Shown here piece by piece: positions 7,246-14,663 of a DNA stretch of 38,585 bases. The DNA lies in assembly GCF_902826655.1 (NCBI RefSeq), contig NZ_CADEFR010000036.1, positions 1 through 38,585 on the forward strand, in the 5' to 3' direction. Made by a program: the position numbers and the translations under genes. The notes below the pieces were generated by a model. That model saw nothing but the letters and a program-made list of their open reading frames with translations, ran no database searches and had not been told where the DNA came from. The stretch's first letter is position 1. Every line of letters begins with the position of its first letter. Source of the DNA: an uncultured Methylibium sp. Lineage in GTDB: Bacteria > Pseudomonadota > Gammaproteobacteria > Burkholderiales > Burkholderiaceae_C.

Positions 7246-8151
7246 TCACAGCAGCTCCCGCACCAGCGCCAGCATCCGCCGGCGCAGGGCGGCATCCGGC
7301 AGGCGCCCGCGGCCGGCGGCCATGTTCTGCACCATGTGCGCCGGGTTGCTGGTCGCCGGGATCGCGCAGGTCACGGCCGGATGGCCGATCACCCACTTCA
7401 GCAGGAACGCGGCCCAGTGGTCGCAGTCGATCTCGCGCGCCCAGGGCGGCAGCGGCTTGCCGGCCAGCCGGTCGGGCAGCACGCCGGCATCGAAGGGCCG
7501 GTTGATCACCACGGCCAGGCCGCGCGCCGCGGCCTCGTCGAGCAGCGGCTCGGCGCTGGTGTCGGCCATGTTGTAGGTCAGCTGGATCGCGTCGAGCGGC
7601 TCGCGCCGCATCAGCGCCAGCATCTCGTCGTGCCGGCGGCCGTGCGAGGTGGTGATGCCGATGTAGCGGACCTCGCCGCGCTCGCGCGCTGCGCGCAGCG
7701 TCTTCAGGTGGCCGTCGGTGTTGAGCAGGTTGTGCACCTGCTGCAGGTCCAGCCGCGGCAGCTTCCACAGCGCCAGCGAGTCGGCGTGCTGGCGGCGGCC
7801 GGTCGCGTCGAAGGGCGTCCAGACCTTGGTCGCGGCGAAGAGCTTGCCGCCGCGCACGCGCGGCAGCAGCTCGCCGACGACCTTCTCGGCGCGACCGTAC
7901 ATCGGTGAGGAGTCGATGACGCCGCCGCCGGCATCGAAGAAGGCCTGCAGCACGCGCTCGCGCTGCGCCGTCTCGGCCGGCGCGCCACCGACGTCGAAGG
8001 TGAGCCAGGTGCCCATGCCGATGGCCGGGATGCGCTCGCCGCTGCGGCCGAAGGCGCGCAGGATCGCGGGCCCGGGTGCCGGCTGCGCGGCCGCGCCGCG
8101 CCAGGCGAGCGATGCCGCCAGCGAGGTCCCGACGAAGCGCCTGCGGTCCAT
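7246..8151 (-). CDS. Aldo/keto reductase with a twin-arginine signal
   Basis: A 301-aa member of the aldo/keto reductase superfamily, NAD(P)H-dependent oxidoreductases with a TIM-barrel fold. The catalytic tetrad can be assigned: Asp80 and Tyr85 in VIDSSPMYG, Lys109 in AATKVW and His140 in QQVHN. The N-terminus MDRRRFVGTSLAASLAW followed by AAAQPAPG looks like a Tat signal (twin Arg, Phe, then a hydrophobic stretch), so the enzyme is probably exported folded to the periplasm. That is unusual for an NADPH enzyme but known for a subset of this family. It is the last gene of the TRAP operon, 45 nt after dctM, which suggests a link to the transported substrate; the substrate is unknown. Confidence 0.88.
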   Translation of the reverse strand: MDRRRFVGTSLAASLAWRGAAAQPAPGPAILRAFGRSGERIPAIGMGTWLTFDVGGAPAETAQRERVLQAFFDAGGGVIDSSPMYGRAEKVVGELLPRVRGGKLFAATKVWTPFDATGRRQHADSLALWKLPRLDLQQVHNLLNTDGHLKTLRAARERGEVRYIGITTSHGRRHDEMLALMRREPLDAIQLTYNMADTSAEPLLDEAAARGLAVVINRPFDAGVLPDRLAGKPLPPWAREIDCDHWAAFLLKWVIGHPAVTCAIPATSNPAHMVQNMAAGRGRLPDAALRRRMLALVRELL

Positions 8152-8196
8152 GCCGGGCAGCTTAGCGCCGGGCGCAAACTCAAGGAGCGCGCGCGG

Positions 8197-9525
8197 TCAT
8201 GGGAAGAGCAGCCGCACCAGCCACAGGCTCAGCGCCGGAAACGCCAGCAGCAGCAGCACGCGGATCGCGTCGCTGGCCAGGAAGGGCAGCACGCCCTTGT
8301 AGGTCTCGGCCATGGGCACGTCCTTCGCGATGCTGTTCACGACGTAGACGTTCAGGCCGACCGGTGGCGCGATGAGGCCGATCTCCACCACCATCAGCAC
8401 CAGGATGCCGAACCAGATCGCCTTCTCCTGCGGCCCCAGGCCCCACAGGTCCAGGCCCATGATGGCCGGGAACAGCACGGGAATGGTCAGCAGGATCATC
8501 GACAGCTCGTCCATCACGCAGCCGAGGATGACGTAGAAGACCAGCACCGCGCCGACGATCGCGAGCGGCGCGACCTGCAGCGTGCCCACCCACTCCGCCA
8601 GGCGCGCCGGCAGCTGGGTGAGCGTGAGCGCCGAGTTGATCATGTCGGCGCCGAGGAAGATCATGAAGACCATCGCCGAGGTCTCGGCCGCGCCGAGGAA
8701 GCTGCGCCTGATGCCCTCGACGCCGAGCTCGCGTCCCGCCAGGCCTGCGACCAAGGTGCCGAGCGCGCCGACCGCCGCGCCCTCGGTGGGCGTGAACACG
8801 CCGCCGTAGATGCCGCCGAAGACGACGACGAAGATCAGCGCGATCGGCCACACGCGCAGCAGCGCGCGCCAGCGCGCCGGCCAGGGCAGCGGCTCGGCCG
8901 GCGCCGCCAGGCCGGGACGAAAGCGGCACACCAGCGCGATCACGACGAGGTAGCCGGCCATCGCCAGCAGGCCCGGCACCAGCGCCGCGGCAAACAGCTT
9001 GGCGATGTTCTGCTCGGTGAGGATCGCGTACACGACCAGCGGCACCGACGGCGGGATCAGGATGCCCAGCGTGCCGCCGGTCGCCAGCACCGCGGTCGAG
9101 AGTCGCCCGTGGTAGCCGTGCGCCTTCATCTCGGGGTAGGCGACCTGCGCGATCGTCGCCGAGGTCGCGACCGACGATCCGCAGACCGCGCCGAAGGCCG
9201 CGGCCGCCAGCACCGCCGCCATCGCCAGCCCGCCGCGCACGTGGCCGACGAAGGCCGCCGCAGCCTGGAACAGCGCCTTGCTCAGCCCGCCCTGGGTCGC
9301 GAACTGACCCATCAGCAGGAACAGCGGGATCACCGACAGGTCGTAGACCGACAGCCGCGCGACGGCCGATCCCTTGAGCATGTTCAGCAAGGCCACGTCG
9401 TTGGTCAGCGCCCAGTAGCCGACCGCGCCGGGAATGAACATCGCCGCCGCGATGGGCACGCGCAGGGCCATCAGCACGAGCATCGCGCCGAACATCGACA
9501 CGCCGACCATCGTGCCGCTGCTCAT
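8197..9525 (-). CDS. dctM: TRAP transporter large permease (DctM type)
   Basis: A 442-aa inner-membrane protein with about 12 hydrophobic segments; this subunit forms the substrate channel that uses the sodium gradient. Family features are the start LVLMALRVPIAAAMFIPG, the loop GSSVATSATIAQVAYPEM, the segment GGTLGILIPPSVPLVVY and the late IAPPVGLNVYVVNSIA. The start is the ATG at 9525, which overlaps the dctQ stop in an ATGA, so translation is coupled. The frame is open further upstream, but that part is the shadow of dctQ. Together with DctP and DctQ it makes a complete three-component importer. Confidence 0.95.
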   Translation of the reverse strand: MSSGTMVGVSMFGAMLVLMALRVPIAAAMFIPGAVGYWALTNDVALLNMLKGSAVARLSVYDLSVIPLFLLMGQFATQGGLSKALFQAAAAFVGHVRGGLAMAAVLAAAAFGAVCGSSVATSATIAQVAYPEMKAHGYHGRLSTAVLATGGTLGILIPPSVPLVVYAILTEQNIAKLFAAALVPGLLAMAGYLVVIALVCRFRPGLAAPAEPLPWPARWRALLRVWPIALIFVVVFGGIYGGVFTPTEGAAVGALGTLVAGLAGRELGVEGIRRSFLGAAETSAMVFMIFLGADMINSALTLTQLPARLAEWVGTLQVAPLAIVGAVLVFYVILGCVMDELSMILLTIPVLFPAIMGLDLWGLGPQEKAIWFGILVLMVVEIGLIAPPVGLNVYVVNSIAKDVPMAETYKGVLPFLASDAIRVLLLLAFPALSLWLVRLLFP

Positions 9526-9998
9526 GCGGACGTGCGCCCCGAGAAGTGCGCCGCCGCCTGCGCCAGGGCGATCGACATCGCCAGCGCCAGGCCCGGGGCC
9601 AGCACGGCGTAGCTGATCCACATCGGCAGGTCGAGGATCATCGTCGTCTCGCCGGCAGCGCGGACCGACACGGCGCCGACCGCCGTGCGCCACGCCAGCA
9701 GGCCCATCATCACGGCCACCAGCAGGCAGCCCAGGCCGTCGAGTCGCCGCAGCGTGCGCGGCGCGGCCTTCTGGGTGAAGAAGTCGACGATGATGTTGCC
9801 GCCGTGCAGCTGGCACCACGGCAGGCACAGCGAGATGCACAGCGCGACGCCGAACTGCGTCAGCTCGACGTCGCCGGCGATCGGCCGCGACGCCAGCGAA
9901 CGACCGGCGATGCTGGCCACCGTGAGCAGCGCCACCGCACAGCCGACCGCGCCGCCCAGCAGCGCGAAGGCCGCCGCGATGCGGCCCAGGAACTTCAC
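9522..9998 (-). CDS. dctQ: TRAP transporter small permease (DctQ type)
   Basis: A 158-aa protein with four hydrophobic segments, the normal size and topology for the small TRAP membrane subunit that docks with DctM. The conserved region around GDVELTQFGVALCISLCLPWCQLHGGNI with its Glu is typical of DctQ. The start is a GTG at 9998 that overlaps the dctP stop (GTGA), so the gene is translationally coupled; a longer frame upstream is dctP read out of frame. At its 3' end it overlaps dctM by 4 nt. Confidence 0.9.
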   Translation of the reverse strand: MKFLGRIAAAFALLGGAVGCAVALLTVASIAGRSLASRPIAGDVELTQFGVALCISLCLPWCQLHGGNIIVDFFTQKAAPRTLRRLDGLGCLLVAVMMGLLAWRTAVGAVSVRAAGETTMILDLPMWISYAVLAPGLALAMSIALAQAAAHFSGRTSA

Positions 9999-11029
9999 TT
10001 GGCGTACTTCTGCAGCAGCTGGCGCGCGTCCTGCAGCATCTGCCTGCCCGGCAGCCCGGCCTTGTCCATGTTGGCGACCCACTCGTCGTAGAGCGGTGCC
10101 GAGGCCTTGACCCACAGGTCGGTCTCGGCCGAGGGCAGCGTGTAGAAGGTGTTGTTGCGGTCGACCGCGGGCTTGCGCCCCACCGCCTGGCTCTCGTCCC
10201 AGATCTTGCCGGCCTGGGCCGACAGTCCCGCGCCGCTGTGCTTGTCGATGATCGCCTTCAGGTCGGCGGGCAGGCCGTCGTAGCGCGCCTGGTTCATCGC
10301 CAGGATGAAGGTCGCCGAGTACAGCGCCGGATGCTTCGCGTCGGTCTCGGTGTGGTACTTGACCATCTCATGCAGCTTCACCGAGGGGATCACTTCCCAG
10401 GGCAGCAGGAAGCCGTCGATCACGCCCTTGCTCACGGCCTCGGGCACGGCCGGGAGCGGCATCGCGACCGGCGTGGCGCCCAGCGCGGCCAGCAGCTTGT
10501 TGGTCATGCGCGTGGGCGCGCGCAGCTTCATGCCCTTGAGGTCGGCCAGTGCCTTGACCTGCTTGTCGCGCGTGTGGAGGTAGCCCTCGTCGTGCACGCT
10601 GAACATCAGCGGCTTGATGCCGGCGAACTCCTTCGTGCCGTACTTGCCGTAGAAGTCCCAGGCGGCCCTGGCGGCGGCCTCGGCCGAGTTGGTCAGGAAG
10701 GGCAGCTCGAAGACCTCCATCACCGGGAAGCGCCCCGCGGTGTAGCCGGGCAGCGTGAAGGCGATGTCGACCACGCCGTCCTTGGCCTGGTCGATCAGCT
10801 GGCTGGGCGTGCCGCCGAGCTGCATCGCCGGGAACACCTGGCACTTCATGCGGCCGCCGGAGTCGGCGGCGATGCGCTCGCACCAGGGCGCGAGGATCTT
10901 GGTCGGCGGCATCGCCTGCGGCGGCCAGAAGTGATGGACCTTGAGGGTCACGTCCTGGGCGAAGGCGGTGCCGGCCAGCAGCGGCAGGGCCAGAGCGGCG
11001 CAGCCGCGCCGCAAGGCGATCAGGTTCAT
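9995..11029 (-). CDS. dctP: TRAP transporter substrate-binding protein (DctP type)
   Basis: A 344-aa periplasmic solute receptor. The signal peptide runs to about residue 22 (LAGTAFAQ), and the mature protein starts DVTLKVHHFWPPQ. Family features are the region QLGGTPSQLIDQAKDGVVDIAF, the stretch LKGMKLRAPTRMTN with the conserved Arg that binds substrate carboxylates in most DctP proteins, and GVIDGFLLPWEVIPSVKLHE. The start is the ATG at 11029, preceded by ggag. It is the first gene of the operon dctP-dctQ-dctM-aldo/keto reductase. The ligand cannot be told from sequence; an organic or keto acid is the usual expectation. Confidence 0.94.
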   Translation of the reverse strand: MNLIALRRGCAALALPLLAGTAFAQDVTLKVHHFWPPQAMPPTKILAPWCERIAADSGGRMKCQVFPAMQLGGTPSQLIDQAKDGVVDIAFTLPGYTAGRFPVMEVFELPFLTNSAEAAARAAWDFYGKYGTKEFAGIKPLMFSVHDEGYLHTRDKQVKALADLKGMKLRAPTRMTNKLLAALGATPVAMPLPAVPEAVSKGVIDGFLLPWEVIPSVKLHEMVKYHTETDAKHPALYSATFILAMNQARYDGLPADLKAIIDKHSGAGLSAQAGKIWDESQAVGRKPAVDRNNTFYTLPSAETDLWVKASAPLYDEWVANMDKAGLPGRQMLQDARQLLQKYAK

Positions 11030-11108
11030 GGCGGTCTCCGTCGGAGGGCGATCGGCCACCGGCCGTCGCGGTACGGACATGATGGCAGCGCGCTCCTGCG
11101 GCCGACGA

Positions 11109-11124
11109 CGGGGTTTTCACCCCG
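11109..11124. repeat. Hairpin in the spacer between the SapC gene and dctP
   Basis: CGGGG (11109-11113) and CCCCG (11120-11124) are inverted copies around TTTTCA. It lies between the end of the SapC-family gene and the start of dctP, and could stop read-through or be a binding site in front of the TRAP operon. No T tract follows on either strand. Confidence 0.3.
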
Positions 11125-11176
11125 GCCGCGGCCGCTGTGCGATAGCCGCGCGCGCCCTGCGGGCCGCGTGTCGTCA

Positions 11177-11193
11177 GCCGCCGTTCAGGCGGC
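11177..11193 (-). terminator. Hairpin across the SapC stop codon
   Basis: GCCGCC (11177-11182) and GGCGGC (11188-11193) pair with a 5-nt loop that contains the TGA stop of the SapC-family gene. There is no downstream T tract on the - strand, so terminator function is only possible. Confidence 0.3.
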
Positions 11194-11940
11194 GGGCGGG
11201 ACTTGCAGCTGCGCGCCCAGGCGCTCGGTCAGGCGCTGCACGTTGGTGGTCGAGATCACGTGCGCGTACAGCAGCCCGAGCACGCCGTTGCGCAGGAACT
11301 CGATCGCCACGGCCTCCGGCAGGTCCTTGAGCTTGGCCTCGTCGATCATCTGCACGCCGTCGGCGCTGAGCTTGCTGCCGTCGGCCAGCGTGACGTCGAT
11401 CTGCACCGACTTCAGCAGGTCCAGCTCGACCAGCCGCGCACACAGCGCGCGCGTGCGCTGCAGGTCCTGCTCGAAGGCATCCAGGAACTGCAGCGTGTCC
11501 TTCAGGAAGGGCGTCGCTTCGCCGTCGTCCTGGATCAGGCGCTCGCCCTCGGTGTCGTTGAAGGCTTCGCAGGCGGCATCGACGATCACCGCCGGGCGGC
11601 CCTCGCCGTCGCTGGCATAGGCGAAGGGGTAGCGACGCACGAAGGCCGGCACGTAGCGCGCGTCCCAGCGGCCGTCGGCGTCGACGAACAGGTTCTCCTG
11701 CGCGCGCAGGCCCAGCAGCGCCACGGCACTGACCTCCAGCGGCCCCGGCGTGCCCGCTGCGCGCGACGGCACGAAGCCGATCACGTACTCCTTGGCGACG
11801 TCGGCGAACTCGCTCGCGGTGACGAGGCAGGCGTTCATCTGCGCCGCCGCCCGCGAGCCGGCGATCTTCTTCAGGCGCTTGCCGAGGTGCAGCTTGCGGT
11901 CCAGCGGCACGGGCTGGCGATACAGGGCGGTGAAACTCAT
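11185..11940 (-). CDS. SapC-family protein
   Basis: A 251-aa protein that matches my memory of the SapC family (PF07277): a short N-terminal part leading to HLGKRLKKIAGSRAAAQMNACLVTASEFADVAKEY, then LEVSAVALLGLRAQENLFVD, RYVPAFVRRYPFAYA and a region with LKDTLQFLDAFEQDL. The family was named after a Campylobacter S-layer-associated gene, but its biochemical role is not established, and many members occur in bacteria without S-layers. The family name rests on pattern memory only. The ATG at 11940 overlaps the stop of the upstream CorC-type gene in an ATGA, so the two are cotranslated. No signal peptide or membrane segment is visible. Confidence 0.75.
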   Translation of the reverse strand: MSFTALYRQPVPLDRKLHLGKRLKKIAGSRAAAQMNACLVTASEFADVAKEYVIGFVPSRAAGTPGPLEVSAVALLGLRAQENLFVDADGRWDARYVPAFVRRYPFAYASDGEGRPAVIVDAACEAFNDTEGERLIQDDGEATPFLKDTLQFLDAFEQDLQRTRALCARLVELDLLKSVQIDVTLADGSKLSADGVQMIDEAKLKDLPEAVAIEFLRNGVLGLLYAHVISTTNVQRLTERLGAQLQVPPAA

Positions 11941-13262
11941 GAATCCATTCCGGGAAGGGAGCCGGTGAGGGTCTCGGGATCGTCAAGCCGGCTCACCAGC
12001 ACCTTGTCGACCCGCTTGCCGTCGAGGTCGACGACTTCGAAACGCCAGCCGCCCCATTCCACCACGTCGGCGGTCTGCGGCAGCCGTCCCAGCAGCAGCA
12101 TGGTCATGCCGGCCAGGGTGTTGTAGCGGCCCCGGTCCTCGTCCGGGAGCTCCTTCAGGCCCAGCCGGTCCTTCAGCTCGGGCACCGGGATCAGCCCGTC
12201 GATCAGCCAGGAGCCGTCCTCGCGCCGCACGGCCCAGGAGTCCTCGGCGCTGGGCGTCGTGAACTCGCCGGTGATGGCCTCCAGCACGTCGCGCAGCGTG
12301 ATCACGCCCTGCACCTCGCCGTACTCGTCGACCACGAACACCATCTGCGTCACCGAGCCGCGGAACTGCTCGAGGAGCTCCATGCCGGTCAGCGTCTCGG
12401 GCACGAACACCGGCGGCTGCAGGGCCTCGGTCAGCGTGAGCGGCCGCCCGCTGGTGACCTGCTGCAGCAGGTGCTGCGTGCCGACCACGCCCAGCACCTC
12501 GTCGAGCCCGCCGCGACACACCGGGTAGCGCGAATGGTCGTGCGCGGCGATGACCTTCAGCGCCTCGTCGGCCGGCGCGGTGGCGTCGAGCCAGGCGATC
12601 TCGCCGCGCGGAATCATCATCGAGCCGACCTGGCGCTCGTCGAGCCGGAACACGTTGCGCACCATCTGGTGCTCGTGGGCCTCGATCACGCCGGCGTCGA
12701 GGCCCTCTTCCAGGCTCGCGGCGATCTCCTCTTCGGTCACCGCCCGGTTGGGCCCGTCGCGCAGACCGACGAGGCCGAGCATCGCCCCGGTGCTGGCCGA
12801 CAGCAGCTTGACGAAGGGCCCCGCCACCACGCTGAGCGCGCGCATCGGCAGCGCCACCATCCGGGCGACCGCCTCCGGGAACATCTGCCCGATGCGCTTG
12901 GGCACGAGTTCGCCGAACACGATGGTGAGGAAGGTGATGATGATCACCACGCCGGCCAGCGACCCGAAGTCGGCGATGCGCTGCGGCACCGCGAACTGCG
13001 CCTCCAGCCAGTCGGCCAGCGGGGCCGAGAACGCCGCCTCGCCGACGATGCCGTTCAGGATGCCGATCGAGGTGATGCCGATCTGCACCGTGGACAGGAA
13101 CTGCGTGGGGTTCTCGTGCAGTTCCATCGCCGCGCGGGCCCCGGCGTCGCCGGTCTCGGCCATGACCTGCAAGCGCGCCTTGCGACTGGCGGCCAGCGCC
13201 ATCTCGGACATGGCGAACACGCCGTTGACCAGGATCAGGAAAGCGAGCAGCAGAACGTCCAT
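11937..13262 (-). CDS. CorC/HlyC-type membrane protein (CNNM + CBS + CorC domains)
   Basis: A 441-aa inner-membrane protein. The N-terminal DUF21/CNNM domain (about residues 1-190) begins LLLAFLILVNGVFAMSEMAL and has several membrane helices and the conserved TIVFGELVPKRIG segment. Two CBS repeats follow (about 205-330, with MMIPRGEIAWLD and VVDEYGEVQGVITLRD), then the C-terminal CorC_HlyC domain ending near GKRVDKVLVSRL. Relatives are linked to magnesium or sodium efflux and are often mislabelled hemolysins. ATG 13262 is chosen because the membrane domain starts there; a GTG at 13289 is an alternative. The gene is divergent from apaH and overlaps the SapC-family gene. Confidence 0.9.
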   Translation of the reverse strand: MDVLLLAFLILVNGVFAMSEMALAASRKARLQVMAETGDAGARAAMELHENPTQFLSTVQIGITSIGILNGIVGEAAFSAPLADWLEAQFAVPQRIADFGSLAGVVIIITFLTIVFGELVPKRIGQMFPEAVARMVALPMRALSVVAGPFVKLLSASTGAMLGLVGLRDGPNRAVTEEEIAASLEEGLDAGVIEAHEHQMVRNVFRLDERQVGSMMIPRGEIAWLDATAPADEALKVIAAHDHSRYPVCRGGLDEVLGVVGTQHLLQQVTSGRPLTLTEALQPPVFVPETLTGMELLEQFRGSVTQMVFVVDEYGEVQGVITLRDVLEAITGEFTTPSAEDSWAVRREDGSWLIDGLIPVPELKDRLGLKELPDEDRGRYNTLAGMTMLLLGRLPQTADVVEWGGWRFEVVDLDGKRVDKVLVSRLDDPETLTGSLPGMDS

Positions 13263-13336
13263 GCCGGCGTGCACCGACCGTTCGGGCACGGGTTGCGGGC
13301 GGGCCGCGGGGCGTTGAGGGTAGCAGAATCACCTGC

Positions 13337-14158
13337 ATGAACTACCTCATCGGCGACCTGCAGGGCTGCTGCGACGCGCTCGAGCGCCTGCTCGCCGAGA
13401 TCGGCTTCTCGCCCTCGCGCGACCGGCTCTACGTGCTGGGCGACCTGGTCAATCGCGGCCCCGCGTCGCTGGCGGTGCTGGAGCGGCTGGCCGGCCTGGG
13501 CGATGCCGCCACCTGCCTGCTCGGCAACCACGACCTGCACCTGCTGGCCGTCGCCCACGGCGTGCGGCGCGCGCACCGCAACGACACGCTGGACGAGATC
13601 CTGGCATCGCCGCGGCGCGAGGCCTGGCTCGACTGGGTGCGCACGCGCAAGCTCGCGGTGCACGAGCACGGCTGGCTGATGGTGCACGCGGGCGTCGCGC
13701 CGCAATGGGACCTGGCGCTGACGCTGGACCTCGCGACCGAGCTCGAGGCTGCGTTCGCGGGTCCGGACCTGCGCGACTTCCTGCAGGTGATGTACGGCAA
13801 CGAGCCGGCCCGCTGGAGCCCCGGCCTGCGCGGCCACGACCGGCTGCGCTTCGCGGTCAATGCGCTGACGCGCATCCGCTTCGTCGACGCCGGCGGCACG
13901 CTGGACTTCAAGCTCAAGGAAGGCGCCGACACCGCGCCCGAGGGCCTCGTGCCCTGGTTCGACGCCCCGGGGCGGCGCACCGCCGGCGTGCCGATCGCCT
14001 TCGGGCACTGGTCGACGCTGGGGCTGGTCGAGCGCCCCGACCTGCTGGCGATCGACACCGGCTGCGTCTGGGGCGGCGCGCTGACGGCCGTGCGCATCGA
14101 CGGCGGCCGGCGCGAGGTGAGCCAGGTCGCCTGCGATCAGGCCCAGGCGCCGGGCTGA
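13337..14158 (+). CDS. apaH: Symmetrical bis(5'-nucleosyl)-tetraphosphatase
   Basis: Hydrolyses Ap4A to two ADP, and in E. coli also decaps Np4-capped RNA. The 273-aa product has the metallophosphatase motifs GDLQG at residues 6-10, GDLVNRGP at 35-42 and GNHD at 63-66, and the later MVHAGVAPQWD and GHW motifs, all as in E. coli ApaH (280 aa). The ATG is preceded by an AGAAT-containing -10-like stretch only about 8-14 nt upstream and no strong ribosome site, so the transcript may be leaderless or very short-leadered. It is divergent from the CorC-type gene with a 74-nt spacer and is followed by tRNA-Ser. Confidence 0.95.
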   Translation: MNYLIGDLQGCCDALERLLAEIGFSPSRDRLYVLGDLVNRGPASLAVLERLAGLGDAATCLLGNHDLHLLAVAHGVRRAHRNDTLDEILASPRREAWLDWVRTRKLAVHEHGWLMVHAGVAPQWDLALTLDLATELEAAFAGPDLRDFLQVMYGNEPARWSPGLRGHDRLRFAVNALTRIRFVDAGGTLDFKLKEGADTAPEGLVPWFDAPGRRTAGVPIAFGHWSTLGLVERPDLLAIDTGCVWGGALTAVRIDGGRREVSQVACDQAQAPG

Positions 14159-14183
14159 GGACGGCTCGGAACCACGCGCGACT

Positions 14184-14189
14184 TAGAAT
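14184..14189 (+). promoter_or_regulatory. Candidate -10 box of tRNA-Ser
   Basis: TAGAAT, one mismatch from the consensus, ends 11 nt before the tRNA. It lies 26 nt past the apaH stop. No clear -35 box is visible. Confidence 0.45.
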
Positions 14190-14200
14190 TCGGACGCCAC

Positions 14201-14287
14201 GGAGGCGTGGCCGAGCGGTCTAAGGCAGCAGTCTTGAAAACTGCCGAAGGGGCAACCCTTCCGTGAGTTCGAATCTCACCGCCTCCG
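14201..14287 (+). tRNA. tRNA-Ser (anticodon TGA)
   Basis: A class II tRNA with 7-bp acceptor stem GGAGGCG/CGCCTCC, discriminator G, the anticodon stem-loop GCAGT-CTTGAAA-ACTGC giving anticodon UGA (Ser, UCA codons), a long variable arm (AAGGGGCAACCCTT) and T loop TTCGAAT. The CCA end is not encoded, unlike the two tRNA-Thr genes of this window. Confidence 0.96.
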
Positions 14288-14313
14288 CCGCCCGGACGGG
14301 ACGATGCGCCGGC

Positions 14314-14565
14314 TCAACGCTTGCGGAAGAACGCGTCCTGGAGGTCGCCGGGCAAGGTGTCCAGCGGCGTCTCGCTGACGCGCAAGCCGCGCATCAGGTC
14401 GAAGGACGACGCCAGCCAGCCGCCTTCTTCGTCGGCATCGGGGTCGCCGCCCGTGCCGGAGGGGCCGGTCAGGTCGACATCGACGTTGCGCATGGACGCC
14501 ACCGGCTGCAAGGGCCGCAGCGGGCGGATGATGAAGCGATGGGGCTTGGTTCCGAACGACGCCAT
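14314..14565 (-). CDS. Small hypothetical protein
   Basis: An 83-aa ORF that I do not recognise. It is supported by a strong ribosome site (cggagg, 5 nt before the ATG at 14565), a GC pattern compatible with coding and the lack of a competing gene. The protein has a basic N-terminal third (FGTKPHRFIIRPLRPL), an acidic, Gly-rich centre (GDPDADEEGG) and a C-terminal part with regularly spaced Leu and Asp. No signal peptide or membrane segment is seen. It is convergent with tRNA-Ser (26 nt apart) and downstream of the lipase gene on the same strand, with a hairpin between them, so it probably has its own promoter. Confidence 0.6.
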   Translation of the reverse strand: MASFGTKPHRFIIRPLRPLQPVASMRNVDVDLTGPSGTGGDPDADEEGGWLASSFDLMRGLRVSETPLDTLPGDLQDAFFRKR

Positions 14566-14589
14566 ATGCGCCTCCGTCTCGCGGCGAGG

Positions 14590-14618
14590 AGGGGCAGTAA
14601 GACTAGCCTACTGCCCCT
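14590..14618 (-). terminator. Terminator-like hairpin between lipase and small ORF
   Basis: A perfect 10-bp inverted repeat (AGGGGCAGTA at 14590-14599, TACTGCCCCT at 14609-14618) with a 9-nt loop. It is placed to end transcription of the lipase gene and separate it from the small ORF. It also lies 25 nt upstream of the small ORF start, so a leader role is possible. A second smaller hairpin (CCCCTG-GGGT-CAGGGG, about 14656-14671) overlaps the lipase stop. Confidence 0.5.
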
Positions 14619-14663
14619 TCGCCGACCAGCCCCGGCCCCTAGTTCGTGGCCGGACCCCTGGGG

